From Pseudomonadota bacterium (GTDB taxonomy: Bacteria > Pseudomonadota > Gammaproteobacteria > Steroidobacterales > Steroidobacteraceae): a stretch of 42,411 nt of DNA. A program made the position numbers and the translations under genes. How positions within the stretch are numbered: the stretch's first letter is position 1; each line of letters opens with the position of its first letter. Below the pieces are notes generated by a model. That model was not told the origin of the DNA, did no database searches, and was given only the letters and a program-made list of their open reading frames with translations. Shown here piece after piece: positions 33,035 through 42,133 of the stretch. Where the stretch lies: positions 1-42,411 of the forward strand of contig JANXOV010000034.1 of assembly GCA_025357635.1 (NCBI GenBank). The letters are read 5' to 3'.

Positions 33035-36000
33035 CTATCCTTGTTGCTGAATCATGGCGCGGCGCCGGTTCACCAGCGGCTCGATTGCATCGAGCAGCTG
33101 ATTTTCCTGATAGGGCTTGCCCAGATAGTCGTTGACGCCCAATTCGATGGCGCGCGCGCGGTGCTTCTCGCTCACGCGCGAGGTGATCATGACGATGGGA
33201 ATGTCCTTGAGCCGCGCATCGTTGCGCACATGCGCGGCGACTTCGTAGCCGTCCATGCGGGGCATTTCGATGTCCAGCAGGATGATGTCGGGCAGGTGCT
33301 CCTGCAGCACGGAAACGGCATCCACGCCGTCTTTGGCCGTGATCACGCGCATGCCGTTGCGCTCCAGGAGCCGCTGGGTGACGCGCCGCACGGTGATCGA
33401 GTCGTCCACCACCAGCGCAAAGGTGCGGCGGTCGCGCTGGTCGAGCACGACCGTGTCCGCCGGCCTTGCACGCCACTCCGAACGCACCAGCGCGCCCATG
33501 TCGAGTATCGCCACCACCCGGCCATCGCCCAAAATGGTTGCGCCGGCAATGCCGCGGATCGTGGCGATCTGCGGTCCGACCGACTTGACGACGATTTCGC
33601 GGCTGCCGACCAGCTCGTCGGTGACCAGCGCCGTGGAGTGCTCACCGGCGCGAATCAGCACCACCGACAGCGACGCATCGGTTTCCGGCAGACGCGCCAC
33701 GCCCAGACCGACGAAAGTGCCCAATTGCTGAAAGCGGTATTTCTGCGCACCGTATTCAAACAACGCAGCATCCTTGGACAGATGCCGCGCAACGATGTTC
33801 TTGGGCAGCCGCACCACGCCTTCCACGGTGGCCAGCGGCAGCGCATAGACCTCCTCGCCGGCACGCACGATCAACGCCTGACTGATCGCCAATGTGAACG
33901 GCAGACGGATGGTGAAGCGCGTGCCCTTGCCCAGATCGGACTCGATGAACAGCCCGCCGCCGAGTTTCTTGACCTCGGTCGCGACCACGTCCATGCCGAC
34001 GCCGCGACCCGCCGCCTGCGTGATGTGCCCGGCCGTGCTGAACCCCGGCTCCAGGATCAACTGCATGGCCTCTTCATCGGTCAGCTTGCGCGCCGGATCG
34101 GTCATCCCCAACGCCACGGCCTTGTCGCGGATCAGTTTGATGTCGATGCCGCCGCCGTCATCGGCGACCACGATGACCACCTCGGCGCCATCACGCTCCA
34201 GACTCACGGAAATGCGGCCCACCTCGGGTTTGCCGGCGGCCGCGCGCCTTGCGGGCGGCTCGATGCCATGCACCACGGCATTGCGCAACATGTGCTCGAG
34301 CGGTGGCACCATGCGCTCCAGCACCTGCCGGTCCAGTTCAGCCGCAGCGCCCTCGACGCTCAGTTCGGCGCGGTTGCCCGTATCGTTGGCGGCCTGGCGA
34401 ACCAGCCGCGTCAGGCGCTGCACATGGCGCTGGAAGGGCACCATGCGAGTGCGCATCAGGCCATTCTGCAGTTCGGTGATGACGCGCGACTGCTGCGTGA
34501 GCAGATTCTGCGCCTCGCGAGTCAGCGCCTCGAGCAGGCTTTGGATGCTCGCGACATCGCTGGAAGTCTCCGCCAGCGCACGCGAGAACTGCTGCAGCGC
34601 CGAGTAGCGGTCCAGTTCCAGCGGATCGAAGTCCGAATGCCGCGGCTCCACGTCCTGATGACGGTGCAGAACCTGCGCCTCGGTTTCGATTTCAAGGCCC
34701 CGCAACTGCTCCTTCAGACGGGTGACGGTGCGCGCCAGCTCGGCCAGATTGAAATCGATGGAGCTGACCTGCTGATCCAGCCGAGCGCGAAAAATGCTGA
34801 CCTCGCCGGCGTTGTTGAGCATGGTGTCGAGCAGGTCGGCGTCCACGCGCGCCATCTCGGCGCGCTCCACCGGCGCAGCCTCGCGGCCCGGCAATACCGG
34901 CGCTGAACTGAGTTCAAGGGACGCTTCAATCTGCTCGGCCGTCGGCGCGGGTGGCCTGAACTGCGCGGCCGGCACCGGCGCGGCGTGCAGCGGCGCGCCT
35001 CGCGGTTCGATGACCAGTGGCGGTGCGGGCACTGCCGCTGCAGAGTCGGGAACCGCCGCAGCCGGGACTGTCTCAGGCTCTGCCCGGCCCTGCGCCAAGG
35101 CATGAATGCGCTCGATCAAATGCGCAGCGGGCGCGACCAAGGTTTCGCGGCTGACGGATTCGCGCATGCGCGCGAGTTCGTCGATGCTCGCCTGCAACAC
35201 CGCGGCGGCGCGGTCATCCGCAGCCACAGTGCCGCCTTCAATCTGCACGACCAGTGTTTCCAATTCGTGGCTCAGATCGCCCATGGCGCGAATACCGGCC
35301 ATGCGTGCCCCACCCTTCAGCGTGTGCAAGTGCCGCTGCAGGGCGGCAAACGGGCTCTTGTCGGCGCGGTCCAGATTCCAGGCCTCCAGCGCGCTTTCCG
35401 CGGCCTCCAGCAGTTCAGTGGCCTCTTCGCAATAGATCGACGCAATCTCGCTGTCGAATTCTTCCCCCGCCAGCGAAGGTTCGGATTCGACGGCGGCAGG
35501 CATCGACAATGCCGGCATCAGGGCCGAGGAATTGTTTTGGGCGGCCTCCTGCGCCAGCTGCGCATCCAGCTGTGCTTCCAGATCACGCAGCCGCTGCACC
35601 AGGGAGGGCTGTTCGCCAAAGTACGAGGTGGACTCGTTGATGTGCTCGACGACCTTGTCGATGGCGGCCACCGAATCGGCGAGCGTGGCCAGCCCGGATT
35701 CGCTCAGTCCGTGACCGCTGTCGAACACCTTGCGCATGTACAGATTCAGCGGCTCGGTGATGCGGATGCCATGGCGGGCCTCGGCCATCTTCGAGCTGCC
35801 GCTGAGCGTGTGAATGGCGCGATAGATGTTTTCCGGAAGATCGTGCGGGGCCGGCTGGCCGCTGCGCTTGCGCAGATACTCGCGAATGACGCTCAGGTGA
35901 CCTTCTGTTTCCTTGCTGTAGATCTCGTGCAGCACAGGATCCATCTGCGACTGGTCGGGTGATGGCACGACAGCCGGCGCCGCTTGCGCCGCCGGCTCCT

Positions 36001-38347
36001 CCAGCACGGGCACCAGAGCGCTTTTGTCATCCGCCGTTGCTTGCGCTGCCGCGGACAGATTCGGATCGCGTCCTTCGGCGTACGCGAAGGCGCGCGCCAT
36101 GAGTGCGTCCACGGGTCTGGCCAAGGGCCGTCCGCTTTCCAATTGTTCGATCAGCTGCGGCAATTCGAGGATGGCGTTGCGAATCTCCGCCATCATTCCC
36201 GGCGAGCGCGACAGCGTCTTGTCGAGCAGCCGGTTGAACAGGTTCTCGATGGACCAGGCGAACTCGCCGATCAGACGCGCGCCGACCATGCGGCCGCTGC
36301 CCTTGAGAGTATGGAAACTGCGCCGCAGAGTGACCAGCGCCTCCACGTCCATGGGATTCTGATCCCAGAGCGGAAATACCTTGTTGATCGAAGCGATTTC
36401 TTCCTTGGCCTCTTCGATGAACAGTTCCAGCAGTTCCGGATCGATGACCGGCGCGCTCACCACGGGCGCGGCCGCCGGCACCGGGGGGGCCGGCATCGGC
36501 GGCTGCGGCGTCAGCAGCAGCGTTTGCGCCGGCTGCGTTTCGAGCTTGACCGTCTTGGCCGCATCGAACTTGACGGTCCTGTCCGCATCGAGCTTGACCG
36601 TCTTCTGCCCATCGATGCTGGGCACCGTGATCGTAGGCACGCGCGGCGCCGCATCGGCGGCCAATGCCTTGATGCACATCTCGGCGTTGTCGAGCATGTA
36701 CCAGGGATCGTTGCGGCCGCTCTGCAGCGTCTCCATGTAATACTCGATGCTGACGATGGCATCGGCAATCCGCTCCAGGCGCGCAGGTTCCAGCGGCGCG
36801 GCGCCGGGTTCGACCAGACTGCGCACATGCGTGCCGATCGCGTCCATCAGTTCGACCGCGCGACCCTTGCCCAGCATCAGCAGACCGGCGGTTATTCCGC
36901 GCAGCAGTTGCGGCACGTTGTCCAATCCCTGCGGCGTGAACTCACCCGGCTTGTGCACGGCGACCGAGATCGCTTCCTTGACTCGCGCAAGGTTGACGAT
37001 GCATTCGCGCAGGACCGCTTCGGTGACGGCGCGGAAGTCCACGTCGTCGCTGCCGTGAGCCATCAGGTCCGAGGCGCCGCTGGGCAGAATCAGCCGCACC
37101 AGCTGATCGTCCAGACTGTCTTCCACCGACAGCAGCGCGGCAGCCATTTTCAGCAGCGCATCCTCAGGCGGCGTCTTGCCCTGCGCGATCAGCTCGCTCA
37201 ACGCCATGGTCTCGGTCTGCACGCGCTCTCGCAGTTCACCCAAGCCCAGCACGCCCAGCGTATCGCTGATTTTTTTCAACAGCTCCATCTGCGAGGCGAG
37301 TTCCTCGACATGCCCGCCGCCGCGGCGCACGAAAATATCCAGCACGTCCTTGACCTTGGAGAGGTCCTCCTTGATCGCCGCAGCCACCGTGTGCATCAAT
37401 TTGACGCTGGGCGCGGACAGACTTTCGCGCTCGTGCTCGACTTCCTCATCGACGGGGAGCAGATCAGCCAGCTTGAACGAGGCGCGCACCGCACCGATCC
37501 GCCCGCCGGTGTTCGACGCGCGGGCCACGTAATACAGCATGTTGTTGAGCAGATCGATGGGCGGATTCTCGCAATAGCGCGCCTCGCCGATTTCGTAAAG
37601 GACTTTGATCTGACGGTCTGCCTGGCCGAGCAATCGCTTGAGCGTGGCGCTGGTTTCCAGGCCGTTGCTGCGCAGCGCTTCGAGGATGGCACCGGTCACC
37701 CACCACAACTGGAACACCGGCTGGGTCGTGACCACTTGTTCGAGCTTTTCGGCAACCTTGGCGAGGATTTCCAGGTTTTGTTCGACCCGCTCACCGCGGA
37801 TGAAACCCAGCAGACCCAGCTGGAAGCGCGATCGCAGGCGCCGCGCCCATTGCGTCACGGTCAGCGGCGGCTCACCCGGCCGCGTCGGCTGAGGCTGGGC
37901 CGGCTGGTCGGATTTCAGATTCAGCAGCAGCAGCGTGCCTTCCGAGAGCAGCGGGCTGCCGCGCACGGCGCGCAAATCGTTCAGCAACGGCAGCAGAACG
38001 AGCGCCAAGTCGCGTCCGCCGGACATGACGCGCTCCAGATACGTGGGCAACTGCACCATGGCGCGCATCAGCGCATCGAGTCCGTCGACCTGCGGCTTCT
38101 TCTCGTGGTCGACTTCGAGCAAATGGCGCGTTACCTGCTCCATTTCTTCGGCGAGCAGCGCCGCGCCATACACCTCGACCAGTCGCAGCACGCCGCGCGC
38201 CTGATGCAGACTGTCGGCGCATTTTTCCAGCAGATCGATCTGATCCGGCCGTTCGGAATAGGATTCGAGCGCAGCGCGGGCGTCGTTCAACGTCGAGCCG
38301 AGTTCCTTCGCGACGACGTGCAATGTCTGGGAACTGATATCCGTCAT
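33035..38347 (-). CDS. chpA: Hybrid chemosensory kinase ChpA (PilL)
   Basis: A 1770-residue CheA-type kinase controlling type IV pili. The N-terminal 600 residues form PilL_N helical bundles with one degenerate phosphotransfer-like site (H48 in LHQARG). Three canonical Hpt sites follow: H679 (HTLKGSGRM), H846 (HTLSGSSKM, Lys replaced by Ser) and H1008 (HTLKGGARM). Next are the dimerisation/ATPase region (about 1200-1480, RNAVVHGIEPP, GRGVGMDVV), a CheW-like domain (about 1485-1620) and a C-terminal receiver with D1692 (LLDIEMPRMDG). The ATG at 38347 is 4 nt after the pilJ stop. Pro/Ala-rich linkers (about 600-640, 1090-1160) separate modules. Fewer Hpt sites are visible than the six, plus Thr and Ser versions, reported for Pseudomonas ChpA. 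Confidence 0.95.
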   Translation of the reverse strand: MTDISSQTLHVVAKELGSTLNDARAALESYSERPDQIDLLEKCADSLHQARGVLRLVEVYGAALLAEEMEQVTRHLLEVDHEKKPQVDGLDALMRAMVQLPTYLERVMSGGRDLALVLLPLLNDLRAVRGSPLLSEGTLLLLNLKSDQPAQPQPTRPGEPPLTVTQWARRLRSRFQLGLLGFIRGERVEQNLEILAKVAEKLEQVVTTQPVFQLWWVTGAILEALRSNGLETSATLKRLLGQADRQIKVLYEIGEARYCENPPIDLLNNMLYYVARASNTGGRIGAVRASFKLADLLPVDEEVEHERESLSAPSVKLMHTVAAAIKEDLSKVKDVLDIFVRRGGGHVEELASQMELLKKISDTLGVLGLGELRERVQTETMALSELIAQGKTPPEDALLKMAAALLSVEDSLDDQLVRLILPSGASDLMAHGSDDVDFRAVTEAVLRECIVNLARVKEAISVAVHKPGEFTPQGLDNVPQLLRGITAGLLMLGKGRAVELMDAIGTHVRSLVEPGAAPLEPARLERIADAIVSIEYYMETLQSGRNDPWYMLDNAEMCIKALAADAAPRVPTITVPSIDGQKTVKLDADRTVKFDAAKTVKLETQPAQTLLLTPQPPMPAPPVPAAAPVVSAPVIDPELLELFIEEAKEEIASINKVFPLWDQNPMDVEALVTLRRSFHTLKGSGRMVGARLIGEFAWSIENLFNRLLDKTLSRSPGMMAEIRNAILELPQLIEQLESGRPLARPVDALMARAFAYAEGRDPNLSAAAQATADDKSALVPVLEEPAAQAAPAVVPSPDQSQMDPVLHEIYSKETEGHLSVIREYLRKRSGQPAPHDLPENIYRAIHTLSGSSKMAEARHGIRITEPLNLYMRKVFDSGHGLSESGLATLADSVAAIDKVVEHINESTSYFGEQPSLVQRLRDLEAQLDAQLAQEAAQNNSSALMPALSMPAAVESEPSLAGEEFDSEIASIYCEEATELLEAAESALEAWNLDRADKSPFAALQRHLHTLKGGARMAGIRAMGDLSHELETLVVQIEGGTVAADDRAAAVLQASIDELARMRESVSRETLVAPAAHLIERIHALAQGRAEPETVPAAAVPDSAAAVPAPPLVIEPRGAPLHAAPVPAAQFRPPAPTAEQIEASLELSSAPVLPGREAAPVERAEMARVDADLLDTMLNNAGEVSIFRARLDQQVSSIDFNLAELARTVTRLKEQLRGLEIETEAQVLHRHQDVEPRHSDFDPLELDRYSALQQFSRALAETSSDVASIQSLLEALTREAQNLLTQQSRVITELQNGLMRTRMVPFQRHVQRLTRLVRQAANDTGNRAELSVEGAAAELDRQVLERMVPPLEHMLRNAVVHGIEPPARRAAAGKPEVGRISVSLERDGAEVVIVVADDGGGIDIKLIRDKAVALGMTDPARKLTDEEAMQLILEPGFSTAGHITQAAGRGVGMDVVATEVKKLGGGLFIESDLGKGTRFTIRLPFTLAISQALIVRAGEEVYALPLATVEGVVRLPKNIVARHLSKDAALFEYGAQKYRFQQLGTFVGLGVARLPETDASLSVVLIRAGEHSTALVTDELVGSREIVVKSVGPQIATIRGIAGATILGDGRVVAILDMGALVRSEWRARPADTVVLDQRDRRTFALVVDDSITVRRVTQRLLERNGMRVITAKDGVDAVSVLQEHLPDIILLDIEMPRMDGYEVAAHVRNDARLKDIPIVMITSRVSEKHRARAIELGVNDYLGKPYQENQLLDAIEPLVNRRRAMIQQQG

Positions 38348-38351
38348 GAGC

Positions 38352-40478
38352 TTAGGTGCCGAAGCCGCTGGCCTTGCGCATCTTGCCCGTACTGCCCGTG
38401 TTGCCGGCAGCGCTCGCAGCGCCGCTCTCACCGCGCTCCGGCGGCAGCTCCTTGAGAACCGGCAGTCGCACTGAGGAGGTATCGGCGGCCGTGGCCGATC
38501 CGAAGTCCGGCAGCCGGAATCCGCTCACGGACTTGCGCAGTTGCGCAGCCAGCGCCGCCAGCTTGCCGATGGAATTGGAGGTCACAGCAGAACTTTCCGC
38601 GGTCTGCGTGGAAATTTCACGCACCACCTGCATGTTCTTGGAAATGTTTCCGGACACGTGCGCCTGCTGGCGCGCGCTGGCGGAAATGTTCTGCACCAGG
38701 CTTGCGATCTGATTTGACACCTGCTCGATCTCTTCGAGCGCGGCGCCTGCATTTTCAGCCAGCAGCGCACCGCCGACCACATCCGTGGTCGAACGCTCCA
38801 TGGACACAACGGCTTCGTTGGTGTCGCTTTGAATGGTGCGCACCAGAACTTCGATCTGCTTGGTGGCGTTGGCGGCGCGCTCGGCCAGCCGCTGCACTTC
38901 ATCGGCGACCACCGCGAATCCGCGGCCCGCCTCGCCGGCCATCGACGCCTGGATGGAGGCGTTGAGCGCCAGGATGTTGGTCTGCTCGGCGATGTCGTTG
39001 ATCAGCTCGACGATGTTGCCGATTTCCTGCGAGCTCTCGCCCAGGCGCTTGATGCGCTTGCTGGTTTCCTGGATGGTTTCCCGGATCGCGTTCATGCCGT
39101 CGATGGTCCGGCGCACCGCGTCGCCGCCCTTGTGGGCGATGTCCACGGAGTGCCGCGCCACATCCGAGCAGCGCTCTGAATTGCCGGAGACCTCCTCGAT
39201 TGAGCCCGCCATGTCGGCCATGGATTCGCTCGCTGCCGAGATCTGCCGCGACTGCGCGCTGCTCGCTTTGGCCATGTGACTGGCGGCGGCTTGCGTCTGC
39301 TTGGTCGCTCCGTCCAGTTGAATGACGGTATCGTTGATTGTGGTCACGAGGTCGCGCAGCGCCTCGATGGCGTAGTTGATGGAGTCGGCGATGGCGCCGG
39401 TGATGTCCTCGGTGACGGTGGCTTGAACGGTGAGATCGCCATCGGCCAGGCTCGACAGCTCATCCAGCAAGCGCATGATGGCTTCCTGATTGCGCTCATT
39501 TTCACGCACGCGCAGTTCCACGGAACGATTCACGTTCGCACTTTTCAGGTGCAGCCAGACCATCGTACCCAGGCAAATCAGCGCAGCGACCAGCGCCGCC
39601 AGCACCCAGGGCGTCAGGCTGCGCGCCGGCCGCAGTTCCTCGGAGCCGGGGCTTGCATTCAATTTGGCGCTGAGTGCGCCGGCGATGGCGGGCATCTCGC
39701 GTGCCGCGGCCTGGGCCTTGGACAACGGCTCGGCGGCGCCGATTGCCTTGCGCACGCTGGCGGCAAACTGCTGATTGCGCTGCGCCACCGTTTTCAAACG
39801 TTGCTCTCCGTCCGCGCCGGTCACGCGCGCAATCTGAAGACCCGCATCTTCGCCGCTGAGCCCGCGCACGACCTGGTTCAGGAATTCCAGGCTGTCCGCC
39901 AGCCGCTGCGCGGCCGGAGCGGCGTTCGTGACGCCGCTGGCAAGACCGGTCAGATCCTGCTGAATGCGCTGTACGGTCAACTCGAAGCGCTCCAGGTAGC
40001 GGCTCATGCCGTCGAGTTTCTGGGCGCCGACGCCGCTGGCCAGATCGCCCATTTCCGACAACAGCTTCGGCGCGATTTCACGTACGCTTTGGCTGGCCCG
40101 CTCGATGTTCTGCACGGCCAGGCGCGCATCGCTGACGGTGCCTGAGGCCGCTTGCAAGCGCGCCCAATTCGCATCCATCGCCACGGCCGGATCGTCAATC
40201 TCACCGCGCAGCGTCTTCATGCGGGCGACACTGCGGCTCATCGAGTCAAAAGCGCTCGGCTCGCCCCGCAAAGCATTCTGTGCTTCGAATGGAATCTGCT
40301 GTGTCACCAAGCCCAGCTGCTGCGCCGATGCGCCGGAGCCTGACTTGCCGTGATTCAACAGCGACAGCACCGCGGCGATCAGCAGACACAACACTGCGGC
40401 GCCGAAAACCCAGGGCAGCGCCGCAGCGGCCGTGCCGGTGCCTGCACCACTTTCATTTTTTGTTTTGGTTGCGTTCAT
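38352..40478 (-). CDS. pilJ: Type IV pili methyl-accepting chemotaxis protein PilJ
   Basis: A 708-residue chemoreceptor. TM1 is about 21-41, a large periplasmic helical domain spans 42-285, TM2 is about 287-309, followed by HAMP and the cytoplasmic signalling hairpin. The conserved tip EQTNILALNASIQASMAGEA with GRGFAVVADEVQRLAERA (about 497-530) is the site that binds CheW and kinase. PilJ senses pilus- or surface-related cues for ChpA. ATG at 40478 was chosen because a longer frame to 40526 enters the pilI 3' end. It lies 13 nt after pilI and 4 nt before chpA. Confidence 0.95.
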   Translation of the reverse strand: MNATKTKNESGAGTGTAAAALPWVFGAAVLCLLIAAVLSLLNHGKSGSGASAQQLGLVTQQIPFEAQNALRGEPSAFDSMSRSVARMKTLRGEIDDPAVAMDANWARLQAASGTVSDARLAVQNIERASQSVREIAPKLLSEMGDLASGVGAQKLDGMSRYLERFELTVQRIQQDLTGLASGVTNAAPAAQRLADSLEFLNQVVRGLSGEDAGLQIARVTGADGEQRLKTVAQRNQQFAASVRKAIGAAEPLSKAQAAAREMPAIAGALSAKLNASPGSEELRPARSLTPWVLAALVAALICLGTMVWLHLKSANVNRSVELRVRENERNQEAIMRLLDELSSLADGDLTVQATVTEDITGAIADSINYAIEALRDLVTTINDTVIQLDGATKQTQAAASHMAKASSAQSRQISAASESMADMAGSIEEVSGNSERCSDVARHSVDIAHKGGDAVRRTIDGMNAIRETIQETSKRIKRLGESSQEIGNIVELINDIAEQTNILALNASIQASMAGEAGRGFAVVADEVQRLAERAANATKQIEVLVRTIQSDTNEAVVSMERSTTDVVGGALLAENAGAALEEIEQVSNQIASLVQNISASARQQAHVSGNISKNMQVVREISTQTAESSAVTSNSIGKLAALAAQLRKSVSGFRLPDFGSATAADTSSVRLPVLKELPPERGESGAASAAGNTGSTGKMRKASGFGT

Positions 40479-40491
40479 CTGCAAAGGCTCT

Positions 40492-41076
40492 CTAGTGTGC
40501 CGCCTGCAAAAAATTCTGGCTCTCAACCAGTGTTTTGAGACTCAGTACGGGCCAAATCTCCCCGCCCCGCCGGAACGCTCCCGCCAGATAGCTGTCGCAG
40601 CGTATGACCGTCGGGGGCGGCTCCGCATCGAACTCGCGTTCTGCAAAACGCCGGAATCCCAGCACTTCATCGACCAGCAGTCCCGCCGGAATATCGCGGT
40701 GATTGACCACGATCACACGGGTGTTGCGGCCCGCCGTGGTCACGCCGCTGCCCAGGAACTGGCGCAGATCAATCATCGCCAGCAACTGGCCGCGAACATT
40801 GGCCAAACCCTTCACCCAGGCCTTGGCGCCGGGCACGCGGGTGATCGCGGCGGGAAAACCCAGCACCTCGCGCGTCTCCTCGCGTGCGACCAGAAAGGTT
40901 TCTCCGCCCATCCGGAAAGCAACGCCCACCCATTCGTTCCCAGGGCTGACCTCACGCTCCGCGCTGGTCACCGAGGCGCGGCTGCGCTTCTCGAGCGCCT
41001 TGAGCAACTCGAAAGGCCGATCGCGCAAAGCGCGCATGGTCTCGACCGGCGTGAGGTCTGCGCCACTCACGCTCAT
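40492..41076 (-). CDS. pilI: CheW-like adaptor PilI
   Basis: A 194-residue protein with a CheW domain (about 45-185: WVGVAFRMGGETFLVAREE, VKGLANVRGQLLAMIDLRQFLG, LLVDEVLGFRRF), coupling PilJ to ChpA. The N-terminal 35 residues (PFELLKALEKRSR) are typical of PilI. Its ATG overlaps the pilH stop by 4 nt (ATGA) and pilJ follows 13 nt later. Confidence 0.95.
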   Translation of the reverse strand: MSVSGADLTPVETMRALRDRPFELLKALEKRSRASVTSAEREVSPGNEWVGVAFRMGGETFLVAREETREVLGFPAAITRVPGAKAWVKGLANVRGQLLAMIDLRQFLGSGVTTAGRNTRVIVVNHRDIPAGLLVDEVLGFRRFAEREFDAEPPPTVIRCDSYLAGAFRRGGEIWPVLSLKTLVESQNFLQAAH

Positions 41077-41438
41077 AGGGCGAGGGCGGCCTGCGCTTTC
41101 TCCACCAATGCCTGGGCGGTCACTGGCTTGACCAGATAATCCACCGCCCCCTGGCGCAAACCCCAGACGCGGTCGGTTTCCTGGCCCTTGGTGGTCACCA
41201 TGATGATGGGAATGGCACGTGTTTCCGGATCGTTGACCAGGGCTCGGGTCGCCTGATATCCATTCACGCCCGGCATGACAATGTCCATGAAGATGAGGTC
41301 TGGCTTCATTTCCTTGGCCTTGCGGATTCCCTCGGCGCCGTTCTGCGCAGCGGCCGTCTGGAAGCCGTGCTTCTCGAGCGCCTTTTGCATCACGTGCACC
41401 TCGGTCGGCGAATCATCGACTATCAGGATCAAAGCCAT
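41073..41438 (-). CDS. pilH: Twitching motility response regulator PilH
   Basis: A 121-residue single receiver domain with DD at residues 8-9, phosphoacceptor D52 (IFMDIVMPGVNGYQ), T/S switch (MVTT) and Lys in LVKP. In Pseudomonas PilH acts opposite to PilG, favouring pilus retraction or draining phosphate from ChpA. ATG at 41438 has GAGG eight bases upstream; a TTG two codons earlier is the alternative. It overlaps pilI and follows pilG by 21 nt. Confidence 0.95.
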   Translation of the reverse strand: MALILIVDDSPTEVHVMQKALEKHGFQTAAAQNGAEGIRKAKEMKPDLIFMDIVMPGVNGYQATRALVNDPETRAIPIIMVTTKGQETDRVWGLRQGAVDYLVKPVTAQALVEKAQAALAL

Positions 41439-41459
41439 ACGCAAAACCTCAGTGAATTG

Positions 41460-41864
41460 CTATTTGCTCACGTGCGCTTCGATCGCGCCCAACAACTCGT
41501 CCTTGGTGAACGGCTTTGTCAGGTAGTGCTCGGAGCCCACGATACGCCCGCGCGCGCGATCGAACAGACCGTCCTTGCTGGACAGCATGATCACGGGAAT
41601 CTGTCTGAACACCTTGTTGTGCTTGATCAGAGAACAGGTCTGATAGCCGTCCAGCCGCGGCATCATGATGTCGACGAACACGATGTCGGGCTGATGGTCG
41701 GCAATCTTCGACAGCGCATCGAATCCGTCGATGGCGGTGAAAACCTCACAGCCTTCCTTGGTCAGAAGCGTCTCGGCCGTGCGCCGAATAGTCTTGCTGT
41801 CGTCGATCACTAGGACCTTGAGCCCGGTGAGTTTTGGTTTGCCGTTGGTGACCATGCTCTCCAT
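41460..41864 (-). CDS. pilG: Twitching motility response regulator PilG
   Basis: A 134-residue single receiver, nearly superimposable on Pseudomonas PilG (VIDDSKTIRRTAETLL, FVDIMMPRLDGYQTC, KGRIVGS-type loop, YLTKPF). Phosphoacceptor is D65. PilG-P stimulates pilus extension and cAMP signalling in Pseudomonas. The ATG at 41864 has AAGGAAG a few bases upstream, the best ribosome site among three in-frame ATGs (41885, 41864, 41855). It is the first gene of the pilG-H-I-J-chpA-chpC operon; the upstream region holds a pair of interleaved inverted repeats. Confidence 0.95.
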   Translation of the reverse strand: MESMVTNGKPKLTGLKVLVIDDSKTIRRTAETLLTKEGCEVFTAIDGFDALSKIADHQPDIVFVDIMMPRLDGYQTCSLIKHNKVFRQIPVIMLSSKDGLFDRARGRIVGSEHYLTKPFTKDELLGAIEAHVSK

Positions 41865-41932
41865 GAATTCTTCCTTAATCGGCATCGTGCGTAGCCCGCG
41901 AGCCAGCCCACGCTCGTGGTTTCATGCGTATG

Positions 41933-41979
41933 TGCCGGAAACTTGTGGCTTTTTAACATATCCGGCATCTTCAAGCCAC
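41933..41979. promoter_or_regulatory. Two interleaved inverted repeats upstream of pilG
   Basis: Four 7-nt arms occur in the order A-B-A'-B': TGCCGGA (41933-41939), GTGGCTT (41945-41951), TCCGGCA (41961-41967), AAGCCAC (41973-41979). Each pair is a perfect inverted repeat and both pairs have a 28-nt arm-to-arm period, offset by 12 nt. In DNA this could be two overlapping operators; in a pilG leader RNA it has pseudoknot topology. It lies 69-115 nt before the pilG start and 155-201 nt before gshB. Function is inferred from symmetry only. Confidence 0.4.
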
Positions 41980-42133
41980 GGCCTCAGTCGTACATTTGGA
42001 GCCAAGTCACGACATTCCACTCGGGAGTGGTTCACAGTTTGCTCTTCGTGGGGCATCGACGGGCGAGTGACGGCTTGCGATAGACTCCAACCTGCATCGT
42101 CAACACCGCCCGCAAAGGACTTAAACCCTCAGC

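Noticed and set aside
33027-33476. Upstream extension of the chpC frame
   Set aside because: It runs through the chpA receiver domain in another frame and has no CheW similarity; the GTG at 33026 gives a normal CheW-size protein.
35984-38455. An 823-codon open frame on the plus strand opposite chpA, and a similar one at 32831-34906
   Set aside because: chpA is certain on the other strand by its domains. The plus-strand frames are Gln/His/Arg-rich with no recognisable motif, the usual shadow of a GC-rich gene.
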